Below are positions 1 to 9,226 of a DNA stretch of 64,000 bases, in pieces. Under the pieces are notes generated by a model. That model was not told the origin of the DNA. It made no database searches and saw only the letters and a list, made by a program, of their open reading frames with translations. The translations under genes and the position numbers were made by a program. Source of the stretch: Gordonia sediminis (GTDB lineage: Bacteria > Actinomycetota > Actinomycetes > Mycobacteriales > Mycobacteriaceae). Each line of letters begins with the position of its first letter. Positions within the stretch are counted from its first letter, which is position 1. The stretch lies in NCBI GenBank assembly GCA_004193205.1, contig RZUM01000017.1, forward strand, positions 46,565 to 110,564, in the 5' to 3' direction.

Positions 1-888
1 GCCAAGGTGCTGGCTGCGGCCAAAGAACTCGGGTATCGGCCCGACGGGGCGGCCCGTGTGTTGCGTCGGAACCGCAGCGGGCTTCTCGGGGTGTTGTTTG
101 TCGCCGGCCACCCGTTCGACATGGCGCTGGTGGAGAACATGTATCCGGCCGCCGAACAGGCCGGGTACAGCATCGCGCTCGGCGCGATCGCGCAGACGCA
201 CGACGAGGCCCGCGCCGTCGACGACATGCTCGGCTACCGCAGTGAGGCACTCATTCTGATCGGCCCGGAACTCCCTCCTGACGAGCTCTCCCGGCTGGCC
301 GAGCGGCTACCCATCGTGGAGGTGGGGCGTCATCGGTCGACACCGGGAGTCGACGCGGTGTTCTGCGACGGTGAGCACGGGATTCGGTTGGCGATGGACC
401 ATCTCATCAGCCTCGGCCACCGACACATCGTGCACGTGGACGGCGGGAACATGCCAGGGGCCGACGATCGGCGCCGAGGCTATGTGGGTGCCATGACCGA
501 AGCCGGGCTGCGCAACGAGATCGACGTCATCCCCGGCGACTACAGCGAGCTGGCCGGACATCGGGCCGCGCTGGAGATCATGGCCCGCTCCAAACGTCCG
601 ACAGCCGTCGTCGCCGCGAACGACCAAACCGCATTCGGTCTGCTCGGCACAGTTACTCGTGCGGGAATCGCTGTGCCCGAAGATATTTCGATCAGCGGGT
701 TTGACGATGAGCGCACGGCTCGCCTGCCCTTCATCGACCTGACCACCGTCGCGCAGAACGCGGCCGAAATGGCTCGCTTGACCCTGCAGGCCGTGGCCGA
801 ACGCCTCGACGGGCACCGCAGCGAGATGCGGCAACTCCTGGTGGAGCCGGAGTTGATCGTGCGCAGCAGCACCGGGCCGGCACGCTGA
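1..888 (+). CDS. LacI-family transcriptional regulator, 5' end outside window
   Basis: The frame is open from base 1 (A-K-V-L-A-A-A-K-E-L-G-Y-R-P-D), which is the end of a LacI-type helix-turn-helix and its hinge helix, so the true start lies upstream. The hinge is followed by a periplasmic-binding-protein-like effector domain (L-L-G-V-L-F near residue 30; V-V-A-A-N-D-Q-T-A-F-G near residue 205; I-S-G-F-D-D-E near residue 230), as in ribose/inositol-type LacI regulators. About 295 of the usual 330-340 residues are present. The gene lies 5' of a sugar-porter gene in the same direction, with a palindromic operator between them. Repression of that transporter, relieved by a sugar or polyol, is inferred. 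Family call is secure; the ligand is not visible. Confidence 0.93.
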   Translation, partial: AKVLAAAKELGYRPDGAARVLRRNRSGLLGVLFVAGHPFDMALVENMYPAAEQAGYSIALGAIAQTHDEARAVDDMLGYRSEALILIGPELPPDELSRLAERLPIVEVGRHRSTPGVDAVFCDGEHGIRLAMDHLISLGHRHIVHVDGGNMPGADDRRRGYVGAMTEAGLRNEIDVIPGDYSELAGHRAALEIMARSKRPTAVVAANDQTAFGLLGTVTRAGIAVPEDISISGFDDERTARLPFIDLTTVAQNAAEMARLTLQAVAERLDGHRSEMRQLLVEPELIVRSSTGPAR

Positions 889-924
889 GCCACTCGACTC
901 GTCAAACTTTGTCCGAACAAGCTA

Positions 925-953
925 TTGACATGCAGAGTGACGCGGGTCATAGT
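925..953 (+). promoter_or_regulatory. Predicted sigma-70-type promoter of the sugar porter
   Basis: TTGACA at 925-930 is followed after a 17-nt spacer by CATAGT at 948-953. The palindromic operator at 958-977 starts just downstream, covering the expected transcription start, which suits repression by the LacI protein encoded upstream. No mapping data are available; the call is by eye. Confidence 0.55.
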
Positions 954-957
954 TCAA

Positions 958-977
958 CTACTAGCACGTGCCAGTAG
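958..977. promoter_or_regulatory. LacI-type palindromic operator
   Basis: CTACTAGCACGTGCCAGTAG is a 20-bp inverted repeat in which 9 of 10 base pairs are symmetric about a central CACGTG, with one A/C mismatch at 963/972. LacI-family operators are typically even-length palindromes with a central CG, as here. It lies directly downstream of a predicted -10 box and between a LacI gene and a transporter gene. Binding by the upstream LacI protein is inferred. Confidence 0.65.
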
Positions 978-1060
978 CACGAGCTAGGACTCCGACGGGC
1001 TCGCCCACCGTCAGCGCCCCACCGCGGCGGACACGGGCACCCAGACAGAACAGGACCATC

Positions 1061-2503
1061 ATGTTCGAAGCTTCCCAGCACACGACGACCGCCACGGGCG
1101 CCACCGCCCACCCGACGCTCCCCCCGGACAGGCCGGGCCCGCATTCCAAACGCCTCGGCCTCATCGCCGTCGTCGCCACCTTCGGCGGCCTGCTGTTCGG
1201 CTACGACACCGGCGTCATCAACGGCGCGCTCGAACCGATGAAGGCAGACCTCGGCATGAGCTCGACCGTCGAGGGCTTCGTGGTCAGCGTGCTGATCTTC
1301 GGCGCCGCGATCGGCGCCCTCGTCGGCGGCCGACTGGCCGACCGGCAGGGCCGCCGCCGCAACATCCTGATGCTGTCCATCGTCTTCATGATCGGCACCC
1401 TCGGCTGTGTCCTCGCCCCCAGCTGGGAGGTGCTGGCCGTGTTCCGCTTCATCCTCGGCCTCGCCGTCGGCGGCGCCTCGGCGACGGTGCCCGTCTACCT
1501 CGCCGAGATCGCGCCGGTGGAACGACGCGGTAGCATCGTCACCCGCAACGAGGTGATGATCGTCTCCGGCCAGTTCGCCGCCTTCGTCATCAACGCCATC
1601 ATCTTCAACCTGTGGGGCGAACACGACATCGTCTGGCGCTTCATGCTTTTGGTCGCCCTCGCGCCGGCCATCGCCCTGTTCGTCGGCATGCTCCGGATGC
1701 CGGAGAGTCCCCGCTGGCTGTCCTCACAAGGTCACGACGACGAAGCCCTTGCCGTCCTCAAGCAGGTACGCACCCCCGAACGCGCCGACGCCGAACTCGC
1801 CGAAGTCCACGCACTTGCGTTGGAAGAGAAGGAATCGCAGACCGGCGGCTGGTCCGACCTCGCCACACCCTGGATCCGTCGACTCATCGTCGTCGGCATC
1901 GGGATCGGCGTTTTCTCCCAGTTCAGTGGCATCAACTCGATCATGTATTACGGCACCCAACTGCTCAAGGACGCCGGATTCTCCAGCAGCGGAGCTGTTC
2001 TCGCGAACACCTTCAACGGCCTGTTCAGCGTACTCGGCGTCACCGTCGGCATCCTGATGATGAACAAGTTCGACCGCCGCACCATGATCATCACCGGCTT
2101 CGTCCTGACCACCACATTCCACACCCTCGTGGGGATCTTCGCGCTGGCGCTACCCGACGACAGCACCGTCAAGCCCTACGTCATCCTGGCCCTTGTGATC
2201 GGATTTGTGTTCTCCATGCAGGCATTCATCGGTCCTCTGACCTGGTTGTTGCTCTCGGAGATCTTCCCACTCAAGATCCGCTCCTTCGCGATGGGCGTGT
2301 GTGTGTTCCTGCTCTGGGTCGCCAACGCCATCGTGGCCTTCGCCTTCCCGCCCACCGTCGCCGCCGTCGGAATCTCCGCGACATTCTTCGTCTTCGCCGC
2401 CCTCGGCGTCGCAGCGATCATCTTCATGGTGCGCATGGCCCCCGAAACCCGCGGAAAGACCCTCGAACAGTTCGAAGACGAGTTCCGCCTCGCCCACTCC
2501 TGA
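1061..2503 (+). CDS. MFS sugar-porter family transporter
   Basis: A 480-residue, 12-helix proton-coupled sugar or polyol importer of the SP (Glut/XylE/IolT-like) family. Hallmarks are G-Y-D-T-G-V-I-N-G in helix 1, G-G-R-L-A-D-R-Q-G-R-R in the first cytoplasmic loop, P-E-S-P-R-W-L before the central loop, Q-F-S-G-I-N-S-I-M-Y-Y in helix 7 and P-E-T-R-G-K-T-L-E at the C-terminus. A longer reading from GTG 968 is possible, but that codon lies inside the operator palindrome. ATG 1061 has AGGA at 1052-1055 and gives the family's normal N-terminus. The LacI gene upstream suggests substrate-induced expression; substrate unknown, myo-inositol or another polyol being plausible. Confidence 0.93.
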   Translation: MFEASQHTTTATGATAHPTLPPDRPGPHSKRLGLIAVVATFGGLLFGYDTGVINGALEPMKADLGMSSTVEGFVVSVLIFGAAIGALVGGRLADRQGRRRNILMLSIVFMIGTLGCVLAPSWEVLAVFRFILGLAVGGASATVPVYLAEIAPVERRGSIVTRNEVMIVSGQFAAFVINAIIFNLWGEHDIVWRFMLLVALAPAIALFVGMLRMPESPRWLSSQGHDDEALAVLKQVRTPERADAELAEVHALALEEKESQTGGWSDLATPWIRRLIVVGIGIGVFSQFSGINSIMYYGTQLLKDAGFSSSGAVLANTFNGLFSVLGVTVGILMMNKFDRRTMIITGFVLTTTFHTLVGIFALALPDDSTVKPYVILALVIGFVFSMQAFIGPLTWLLLSEIFPLKIRSFAMGVCVFLLWVANAIVAFAFPPTVAAVGISATFFVFAALGVAAIIFMVRMAPETRGKTLEQFEDEFRLAHS

Positions 2504-2538
2504 CACCCACATTCCCCCAACATCGAAAGGATGACGCC

Positions 2539-2910
2539 ATGTCCGTAGTGGTAGCCGTAACCGACAGCCCAGAAGGGCTCGCCGCCCTTGCCGCCGCCGG
2601 AGACGAGGCCAAACTCCTCGACACCGACCTCGTCGTCGTCAACGTAGGCCTGCGCGATCTCGACAACGCCATCATCCCGTCGGGCTTCCCGGCCCGGGTA
2701 GTGGCCCGCAGCGGTGCCGATCACCACGACCCGTTCGACGTGGTACTCGATGAGGTCAACCGAAACCACACACACCGTTTGGTGATCGGTGTCAAGCGCC
2801 GCTCCCGCGTGGGAAAAGCGTTGCTGGGCAGCCTCAGCCAGCGACTTCTCCTCGAAGCACCGGTGCCGGTGCTCGCCGTCAAGATCAACGACGACCACGT
2901 GGAAGACTGA
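2539..2910 (+). CDS. Universal stress protein (UspA-like, single domain)
   Basis: A small 123-residue cytoplasmic USP-fold protein. It starts with the family's first beta strand (M-S-V-V-V-A-V-T-D-S) and ends with the nucleotide-loop-like region L-V-I-G-V-K-R-R-S-R-V-G-K-A-L-L-G-S, then P-V-P-V-L-A-V-K, which correspond to the G-x2-G-x9-G-S region and last strand of ATP-binding USPs. The ATG at 2539 has GAAAGGA a few bases upstream. It follows the sugar porter by 35 nt and is probably co-transcribed. Its physiological role cannot be told from sequence. Confidence 0.85.
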   Translation: MSVVVAVTDSPEGLAALAAAGDEAKLLDTDLVVVNVGLRDLDNAIIPSGFPARVVARSGADHHDPFDVVLDEVNRNHTHRLVIGVKRRSRVGKALLGSLSQRLLLEAPVPVLAVKINDDHVED

Positions 2911-3408
2911 TACTCACACCCCCACAGCGACTGAACCGGCGCGGTGTCCTCGAGGAACTGTTCACCCGAATCCCGCTGAGTGAGAGCCCCATCGGGCTCG
3001 GCGGTAAGCATATCGTGAACAAGTGGCCCGAGGACTCAGCGTGGGACTCCCCATCCCGACGACTTCGTCGAAGACGGCCTCGAAGCACTCCGGATCATCG
3101 GGGCGTCAATTCGGCTGACATCGGTTCGAGTTGATTCGGCATCGGACGATCTACCGAATTTCAAGTCAGGAACGCCGCTCGTTCATGTTGGTTCTCACTT
3201 CTGGCCCGCGGAATGCTTGGTCGAGCACTTGGGCATGATCGCGGATGGCTGGGTTGGCCGAAGCAATGTGGGAGCCGGGGGGAGTCCCGAGTCGGTACCG
3301 TTGTTCTTGTGCCCGGACGATAGGGCGGAGTACAACCGATCCCGTGAACGTGTCGGACCTTCGCGATTGGTCCGACGTGGCCGCAACCGACGAGTCGTCG
3401 ATGCCACC
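2911..3408. other. Intergenic stretch without a convincing gene
   Basis: About 500 nt between the universal stress protein and the small membrane protein. Open frames here lack family features and clear ribosome sites. An upstream in-frame extension of the next gene (from GTG 3217) runs through part of it, but its residues look like translated non-coding sequence. Confidence 0.4.
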
Positions 3409-3624
3409 GTGAGCACGACGAATGTGGTGATGTTGACGATCACCCTCACTGTCGGTGTGGCCGCGTCGGGGTGCGCCGTCACGGCCGCATTCGTCTATCT
3501 GCGCCCGAATCCTGACCACGATCGAGCCACTCGCGATCGTCTTGCCCGCCGCTGGCTGGCCGCCACGGCCGTCCTCGGGTTCACGGTCATCGGGCTGCGG
3601 TTCGTCTGGTTGTTGCTGATCTGA
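3409..3624 (+). CDS. Small putative membrane protein
   Basis: A 71-residue product read from GTG 3409. It has two hydrophobic stretches, residues about 6-30 (V-V-M-L-T-I-T-L-T-V-G-V-A) and about 48-71 (W-L-A-A-T-A-V-L-G-F-T-V-I-G-L-R-F-V-W-L-L-L-I), flanking a charged loop rich in R and D. That would be a two-helix inner-membrane protein. The open frame continues upstream to GTG 3217, but that extension is not hydrophobic and shows no family signature. No homologous family is recognised and the start is uncertain; this may not be a real gene. Confidence 0.4.
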   Translation: MSTTNVVMLTITLTVGVAASGCAVTAAFVYLRPNPDHDRATRDRLARRWLAATAVLGFTVIGLRFVWLLLI

Positions 3625-3981
3625 GCGTCCCGGCAGCTAGTTTGTATGTGGCGGCTGCCGCTGTGGATGTATGCCGCATGCCTCTTGCCATTCTCGGATC
3701 GACGCCGCCTGATGACTGCGCACGGAAATAGTAACGGCGCCAATATTTCTCACTCGAACATTGAAGGAGTTCCGCACCGCAGTCGTTGTTCTGGAACCCC
3801 GACGGTGGGTCACCTGGCGAGAATCTGAAATCCGGGCAATGTGCGCACCCGCAGAGCTAGGATTTGCCCATCATCTTCGCTTTGCCACCGGTTACCCGAC
3901 CATCCGGTTCACGTCGGCAGAGAAACGGGAGTGGCCGCCGGTGGGCATCTACTGCCGCGGATCTCGACTGGAGGTGGCACG
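3625..3981. other. Upstream region of the hydrolase/caspase-STAND unit
   Basis: About 360 nt with no supported gene. AT-richer segments around 3725-3765 could hold the promoter of the two-gene unit that follows, but I see no clear -35/-10 pair. A short frame beginning near 3761 overlaps the hydrolase gene in another frame and is not credible. Confidence 0.35.
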
Positions 3982-4833
3982 GTGGTTGACGTGGTGGGGG
4001 TTCACGGGATCAGTCAGCAGCAGAGCGGCCGCCTTCAGATGGTCGATCCGTGGCAGCGGTCGCTGGCGGACGGTGTCGAGCGCGCTCGCGGGCGAGAGTT
4101 CGGAAAGCCATCTCTGGACATCGCCTACTACGGCGACTTCTTCCTCGGAAGGTCTGCCTCGAAAGGGCCGGTCCCAGAAGACCTGATCGAGTTCGACGCC
4201 GATACTGTCTTGTTCTTCGAGGAGATCCAGGACGAGATCGTAGGTGAGACGAGGCCCGCCGTGCCGGTGGACACGATGGGCGCAACCAAAGGCATGCGCG
4301 AACTCCCGACACCCCTGGTCAAGCTAGCCCGATCCGTTGAGCGAAGGTTCGGGGTCGCCGGCAAGGTCTTGTTCTTTGGTGATCTCACCCAGGTGCGCCG
4401 CTACCAGCGCGACGAGGCGCTTGCGGAAGATGTGCTGGGACGTGTACGTGAAGCGCTCGAGGCGGGCCGCCCGCAAACCCTGGTCGGGCACTCGCTGGGC
4501 AGCATCGTCGCCTACGAAGCGCTGTGTCTTCTTCCGGACCACCGGATATCGACGCTGGTGACCATCGGGTCTCCCCTCGGACTGCGCAGCATCCGCGAAG
4601 CGCTGCGGCCCCAGGCCCGGGCCGTAGTCCCAGCTCTCCCGCCGGGGGTCTCCAGATGGGTGAACGTCTACGACAGGAACGACCCCGTCTGCCTGGCCGG
4701 CGGTCTGCAACCGTACTGGACTGCGGTAGTGGACGAGACCGTTGACAACGGAGACGACCCGCACGCCGCGACTCGTTATCTGGGTAAGAGGGCTACCGGC
4801 GAGCCGGTCGCCGATGCGATGGGGGCCACATGA
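3982..4833 (+). CDS. Alpha/beta hydrolase (lipase/PGAP1-like) partner of a caspase-STAND protein
   Basis: A 283-residue predicted serine hydrolase. G-V-H-G-I at residues 6-10 matches the oxyanion-hole strand, G-H-S-L-G at 169-173 is the nucleophile elbow (Ser171), D231 or D234 in V-Y-D-R-N-D can supply the acid, and His261 in D-D-P-H-A-A-T the base. The triad therefore looks complete. GTG 3982 is chosen because GGAGG at 3970-3974 sits 7 nt upstream. Its stop overlaps the start of the next gene (ATGA at 4830-4833), implying translational coupling. No signal peptide is seen, so it should act in the cytoplasm. Linkage suggests it is an effector or processing partner of the caspase-STAND protein; its substrate (lipid, ester or peptide) is unknown. 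Confidence 0.82.
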   Translation: MVDVVGVHGISQQQSGRLQMVDPWQRSLADGVERARGREFGKPSLDIAYYGDFFLGRSASKGPVPEDLIEFDADTVLFFEEIQDEIVGETRPAVPVDTMGATKGMRELPTPLVKLARSVERRFGVAGKVLFFGDLTQVRRYQRDEALAEDVLGRVREALEAGRPQTLVGHSLGSIVAYEALCLLPDHRISTLVTIGSPLGLRSIREALRPQARAVVPALPPGVSRWVNVYDRNDPVCLAGGLQPYWTAVVDETVDNGDDPHAATRYLGKRATGEPVADAMGAT

Positions 4834-7800
4834 GCCGTGCAGACGAGATCCTCCGCCGTCACTTCATCGCCATCGCAACAGACACCTTCGCCGCGAGCGG
4901 AACCTATCCACCGCTCGACGTCGCATCCGAGGTCGCTTCGCTTTCCGGGTGGCTCACGGACGAGACCCTCGAGGATCGACGGTTCTCCAATCAGGAGTAC
5001 GAACCCCTCGCACACAACCCGAACTACGACCAGATCCGCGCAACGCTCACCGGCGGTGAATTCACGTCGGCCGACGCCGTGGTCCTGTATGTGACCGGGC
5101 ACGGACAGTCAGCCCAGGGAGTGCACTGGGTGATCCTGCAAGACAGCGACCCCGGCAGGCTGTCACACAAATCGCTGAGCACGGCGGAGCTCATCCGCTG
5201 GCTCGCCGCCTACCGGGATCTCAACGATGTCCTCGTCATCGTGGATCTTTGCCAAGCCGGCGACGCCACTGACGAACTTCCCGCCACGCTGCATCGCGAC
5301 CTTCCCGAGGGATGGTTCGCATTGTTCACCGCGCCGGCGGGAGTCGATGCCCGACTGGGAGCCTTCTCCGGGGTCCTCGAGTCCCTCATCACCGACGTCC
5401 GTGCCGCAAGAATCACACCGGGAAGTGACGACGCCGAGCGCTATCTGAGTGCACCCATCTTCTTTGCCGAGCTCAAGAAACGGCTCCATGAGAAATATCG
5501 CCAGAAGCTTGAGGTCATCAACCTGCCCTACGGCCCAAGCGTGTGCCTGCCCAACCCTCGCTACGACGTCTCGCGCCTGGCGCCCGTGAAAACAAGCCCC
5601 GCACGTCGCGACCTGGCCCTGTTGCAGAGCACTCTCGATGCTCATTGGCTTCACCGGGCGCCAGTCACCTTTGAACAAGGGTCGGTGTTCACCGGCAGGC
5701 GTCTGCTGATGTCCCGCCTGATCAGTTTCGTCGATGCCGGCGCTCCCGGCACGCTGGTCGTGACCGGCCGCGCCGGGTGCGGCAAGTCCGCGATCCTGGC
5801 GCGGCTGGTCACCTGCAGCGACAAGTCATTCCGCGCGCAGTACGCCGATGTGCTCGCCGCCGCCGATCCCGTGCCAGGGGTCGATTCCGTCGACGTAGCG
5901 GTGCTTGCCACCGGGAAGACGGCCGAACAGATCGCCCGGCAGATTGCCAGGGCGTGCGACGCCCCGTCACCCACCGACGCCGGTCTGGAAGAGTTGATCA
6001 ACGCGATCTCAACGACAGCAGCGGGTCGCGACAGACCGGCCACCGTCGTCATCGACGCGCTCGATGAAGCGAGCGACCCGACGGCCGTGGCGCTCACGTT
6101 GCTCGAACGGCTGAACCCACCGGAGTACCCGAGGCTGCGTCTGATAGTCGGCATCCGCTCGTCCGGCACCGCAACAGCAGATGATCACGGTGGTCGTGAG
6201 TTGCCGGGCATGATCAGCAAAGCCTTGCGCGCCCAGAGCCTCCACGCCGACGCCGACAAGTTCTGGGAAGAACAAGACCTGGCCGACTATGCCGAGCAGC
6301 TATTGACACGCGGTCGACCATCAAGTCCGGTACAGGTCGATCTGGCCCACAGGATCGCGGCAGGGTCGAATCGATCCTTTCTGCTGGCCGGACTGGTCGC
6401 ACGGCATCTGACCGAGTTCTCCACTCGCACGGTCGACGACGCTCGCCTCCGCGAGGTCCTGGAGAGCGGGGTCAAGGAGTTGCTCAGCCAGGACGTCGAG
6501 TCATCCATTGCCAGCCAGCCGATGCGCGACAAGACCATGCGACTGCTGCGCGCGTCAGCACTGTCGTTCGGACGAGGCATACCCTGGCGCGGGCTCTGGG
6601 CGACGGCCGCGACTGCCCTCGACCCCGCCCGGCCAATCGATCAAGACGACGTGCAGCGGCTACTCGACCACCGTCTCAGCGGCTACCTGATTCGCGATAC
6701 GGAGGACGGCGCCGTCGTTTACCGCCTCTTCCACGACGAACTAAGGGCGGCTCTGGCGGATGGACTTCCGGGCGAACCCGACCCGGCGGCGGCCCACCGG
6801 GCGATCACTCGCGCCCTGCTGGATGCCTCCGCACGGGAAGCGCTCACGCTGGTGACATCTATCCCACTCCCCTACGTCCGCAGGCATCTGGCAAGCCACG
6901 CAGCGGAGGCCGGAGTTCTCGAGGAGACCCTCGACGCCGAGATAATCCCGTACCTCGACCCAGAGCGACTGGGCGAACTGATGCGTCTCACTCAACCTCC
7001 GGCCTATTCAGGACTGTGGCTGCTGCTGGGAGCCTGGCGATCGGTGAGGCACCGACTCTCGTGGGAGGAGCCGCGCGACAGTGCCGCCGCCTTCGACGCC
7101 GCACTACTGGCCTCGGGTATGGAGCCGCCGCGCCGGCACGACATAGGGCTCTCCTGGACGCCTCGCTGGACAAACTGGATGACCGGCGGCACCGTGGTGG
7201 GCTCCCTCGAGGGCAGGCAACCACATGCCGTCTTCGGCTCGCTGGCGGGCCGCGCCGTGCTCGCGGCCGGTGGGGATGGCGAGGTGTGGGTCTGGGAGGC
7301 GGCCACCGGCCGGCCGATCGGGCAATCGCTCCCCGCCCCCGGGGAAGTGGCCGCAGTGGCAGTCGGTGGTGACGACGGCGCGATGCTGGCATCGATCGGT
7401 CGTTCCGGCCGACTGGTGACTTGGGACGCCGCCACACGTGTGCAGTCGTACAGCCTGGTCCTCCCCGATGACGCGATCCGGAGCCTGGCGACGGGCCGAT
7501 TGGACGGAGGGTGGGTGGTCGTTGCAGCCGGGGCATCCGGCCAGGTTTTCGTGCGTTGGCTGGATTCGGGTGAGGAGGCGTTGCCGCCCTTCTGGACGGC
7601 ACCGTTCGTCCGATCACTGGCTGTCGCGGAGACCTCGGTTGGTCCCCGTGTGGCCGCTGGGCACTCCGATGGCACCGTGGGCGTATGGGACCTCGAGCGG
7701 AGAGAGCAATTGGGAGCTCCGATCGAGGCCGGTTCCGAGGTCAATGCGGTAGACCTTGTCGAGTACGACGGACATGACGCGTTGCTCGCCGTCGGCACGA

Positions 7801-9056
7801 GTAGGGGTACGGCGAGTGTCTGGCATCTGGCATCGGGCACTCAGGTCGGTCCGCACTGGCAGCACCACAGCGAGGTGCGCGCGATAGCGCTGGGTCTGGT
7901 CGGGGACCAGGTCATGCTCTGCGCCGGATGCCTCGACGGCACGGTCCACCTTGGCCCCGCCCTCCAGCCGGCTCTCGGCACCGCCTTGCCGCACCCCGGC
8001 GCTGTGACGACGGCGGAGTTCGGAGACGTCGACGGGCGAACGATGGTGGCGACTGCTTGCATGGATGGGAACGTGCGACTGTGGGATCCGGTGGGTCCGT
8101 CAGCCCCCCGTATCGGGGTGGAAGGGCACATTGGGTCGGTGACGATCGTGGCCCGCGAGGGCGAAACGGTCGACGTCCTGACGGGAAACGACAAGGCCCA
8201 ACTCCAGTGGTGGTCAGGTGATGACGGTCATCAGGTTCTCCAGGTCGACATTGCAGGCAAGCGCCCGGCACCGATGGAGAAATGGGCAGGACCGCCGACG
8301 GCCGAAGTGGCCGCTGGCTATGTCGACGGTCGACTCATCGCGCTGACGTCATACTTGGGCACAATCCAGGTCCTGGAATTGCACGAGACGCAACATGACA
8401 AGCCCCGCCTGATCCGGGAGCACTTGTCGAACGACGGACTCTGGCGGCCGACTGCCCTCCATGTTGACAACGATCAAGCACTCTTCGCGACAATCACAGA
8501 ATGGTCGGAGCCGCCCCGCATCTACGACGCGCTCACTGGCCGCCCCCTTATCAAGCGGCCTCCTTGGCAAAGCGACTCGTCGGTCCTCGGATTCCATAGC
8601 CTCGGCGGACGCACCTGGCTCGCCGTCACCGACAGCGGGCAACGGCTGAGCCTGTTCGACATCGAGGACGGCACTCGACTGGGTGCGCCAGTCGAGCTCG
8701 AGATAATGCAACCAGAGATCACGCTGGGCATGCTTGAAGGAGAACCTGTGCTCGCGGTTCTGGGGAGCGGACAGGTGCGAATCTGCGACGCCGAGTCGGG
8801 AAGGGACCGAATCCCACCGATTCAGACCTCGCCGACCGCACATGCGGTCGCGTTCGCGATGCTTGGGCCGGGTGAAGTCCTCCTCACAGCTCACTTTGCT
8901 ACCGTCCGGGTCTGGAATCCGTTCACGGGTCGTAGGCTCGCGCAATTGCCCTTCGGTACGAACATCGACGCGATGGCGGTCCACTCGTCTCCGGACGGCA
9001 CCGTGCAGGTCGCTGTCGGCGGTCCGGGCCTTCTGTTGACGGAACTGCACGAATGA
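4830..9056 (+). CDS. Caspase-like protease / STAND NTPase / WD40 repeat protein
   Basis: A 1408-residue, three-part protein. Residues about 1-245 are a caspase-like (peptidase C14) domain with catalytic His91 in V-T-G-H-G and Cys141 in V-D-L-C-Q-A-G, both intact. After a linker containing V-F-T-G-R-R comes a P-loop NTPase of the STAND/NACHT class: Walker A G-R-A-G-C-G-K-S at 313-320 and Walker B T-V-V-I-D-A-L-D-E-A at 405-414. A helical region follows to about residue 780. The last about 620 residues hold some 13-14 WD40-like blades (V-W-V-W-E-A-A-T-G-R, V-G-V-W-D-L-E, V-R-L-W-D-P, V-R-V-W-N-P-F-T-G), enough for two seven-bladed propellers. In known STAND proteins the repeats sense, the NTPase oligomerises and the N-terminal enzyme executes. 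A role in phage or stress-triggered shutdown is inferred. It is coupled to the hydrolase gene upstream. Confidence 0.9.
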   Translation: MSRADEILRRHFIAIATDTFAASGTYPPLDVASEVASLSGWLTDETLEDRRFSNQEYEPLAHNPNYDQIRATLTGGEFTSADAVVLYVTGHGQSAQGVHWVILQDSDPGRLSHKSLSTAELIRWLAAYRDLNDVLVIVDLCQAGDATDELPATLHRDLPEGWFALFTAPAGVDARLGAFSGVLESLITDVRAARITPGSDDAERYLSAPIFFAELKKRLHEKYRQKLEVINLPYGPSVCLPNPRYDVSRLAPVKTSPARRDLALLQSTLDAHWLHRAPVTFEQGSVFTGRRLLMSRLISFVDAGAPGTLVVTGRAGCGKSAILARLVTCSDKSFRAQYADVLAAADPVPGVDSVDVAVLATGKTAEQIARQIARACDAPSPTDAGLEELINAISTTAAGRDRPATVVIDALDEASDPTAVALTLLERLNPPEYPRLRLIVGIRSSGTATADDHGGRELPGMISKALRAQSLHADADKFWEEQDLADYAEQLLTRGRPSSPVQVDLAHRIAAGSNRSFLLAGLVARHLTEFSTRTVDDARLREVLESGVKELLSQDVESSIASQPMRDKTMRLLRASALSFGRGIPWRGLWATAATALDPARPIDQDDVQRLLDHRLSGYLIRDTEDGAVVYRLFHDELRAALADGLPGEPDPAAAHRAITRALLDASAREALTLVTSIPLPYVRRHLASHAAEAGVLEETLDAEIIPYLDPERLGELMRLTQPPAYSGLWLLLGAWRSVRHRLSWEEPRDSAAAFDAALLASGMEPPRRHDIGLSWTPRWTNWMTGGTVVGSLEGRQPHAVFGSLAGRAVLAAGGDGEVWVWEAATGRPIGQSLPAPGEVAAVAVGGDDGAMLASIGRSGRLVTWDAATRVQSYSLVLPDDAIRSLATGRLDGGWVVVAAGASGQVFVRWLDSGEEALPPFWTAPFVRSLAVAETSVGPRVAAGHSDGTVGVWDLERREQLGAPIEAGSEVNAVDLVEYDGHDALLAVGTSRGTASVWHLASGTQVGPHWQHHSEVRAIALGLVGDQVMLCAGCLDGTVHLGPALQPALGTALPHPGAVTTAEFGDVDGRTMVATACMDGNVRLWDPVGPSAPRIGVEGHIGSVTIVAREGETVDVLTGNDKAQLQWWSGDDGHQVLQVDIAGKRPAPMEKWAGPPTAEVAAGYVDGRLIALTSYLGTIQVLELHETQHDKPRLIREHLSNDGLWRPTALHVDNDQALFATITEWSEPPRIYDALTGRPLIKRPPWQSDSSVLGFHSLGGRTWLAVTDSGQRLSLFDIEDGTRLGAPVELEIMQPEITLGMLEGEPVLAVLGSGQVRICDAESGRDRIPPIQTSPTAHAVAFAMLGPGEVLLTAHFATVRVWNPFTGRRLAQLPFGTNIDAMAVHSSPDGTVQVAVGGPGLLLTELHE

Positions 9057-9226
9057 GCCATTGACACAATGGGATACGTCAGAGAGCAGTGTCGCCTGCC
9101 CGGACGAGGCCGCGACCGGCCACGAGAACGAATGTCGTAGCGCACGTGCCATCGGACGACCACTCGGATACTGCCGCTCTCCGCGCACTGGGTCAGGACC
9201 GCACCCGGCACAGCGGTTCTGCGACG

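Noticed and set aside
1612-2538. Long in-frame extension upstream of the universal stress protein
   Set aside because: It lies within the sugar-porter gene in another frame. The stress protein has a good ribosome site and a family-typical start at 2539.
3761-4186. Small open frame in the hydrolase upstream region
   Set aside because: It overlaps the hydrolase in another frame, has no family feature, and the hydrolase GTG has a clearly better ribosome site.
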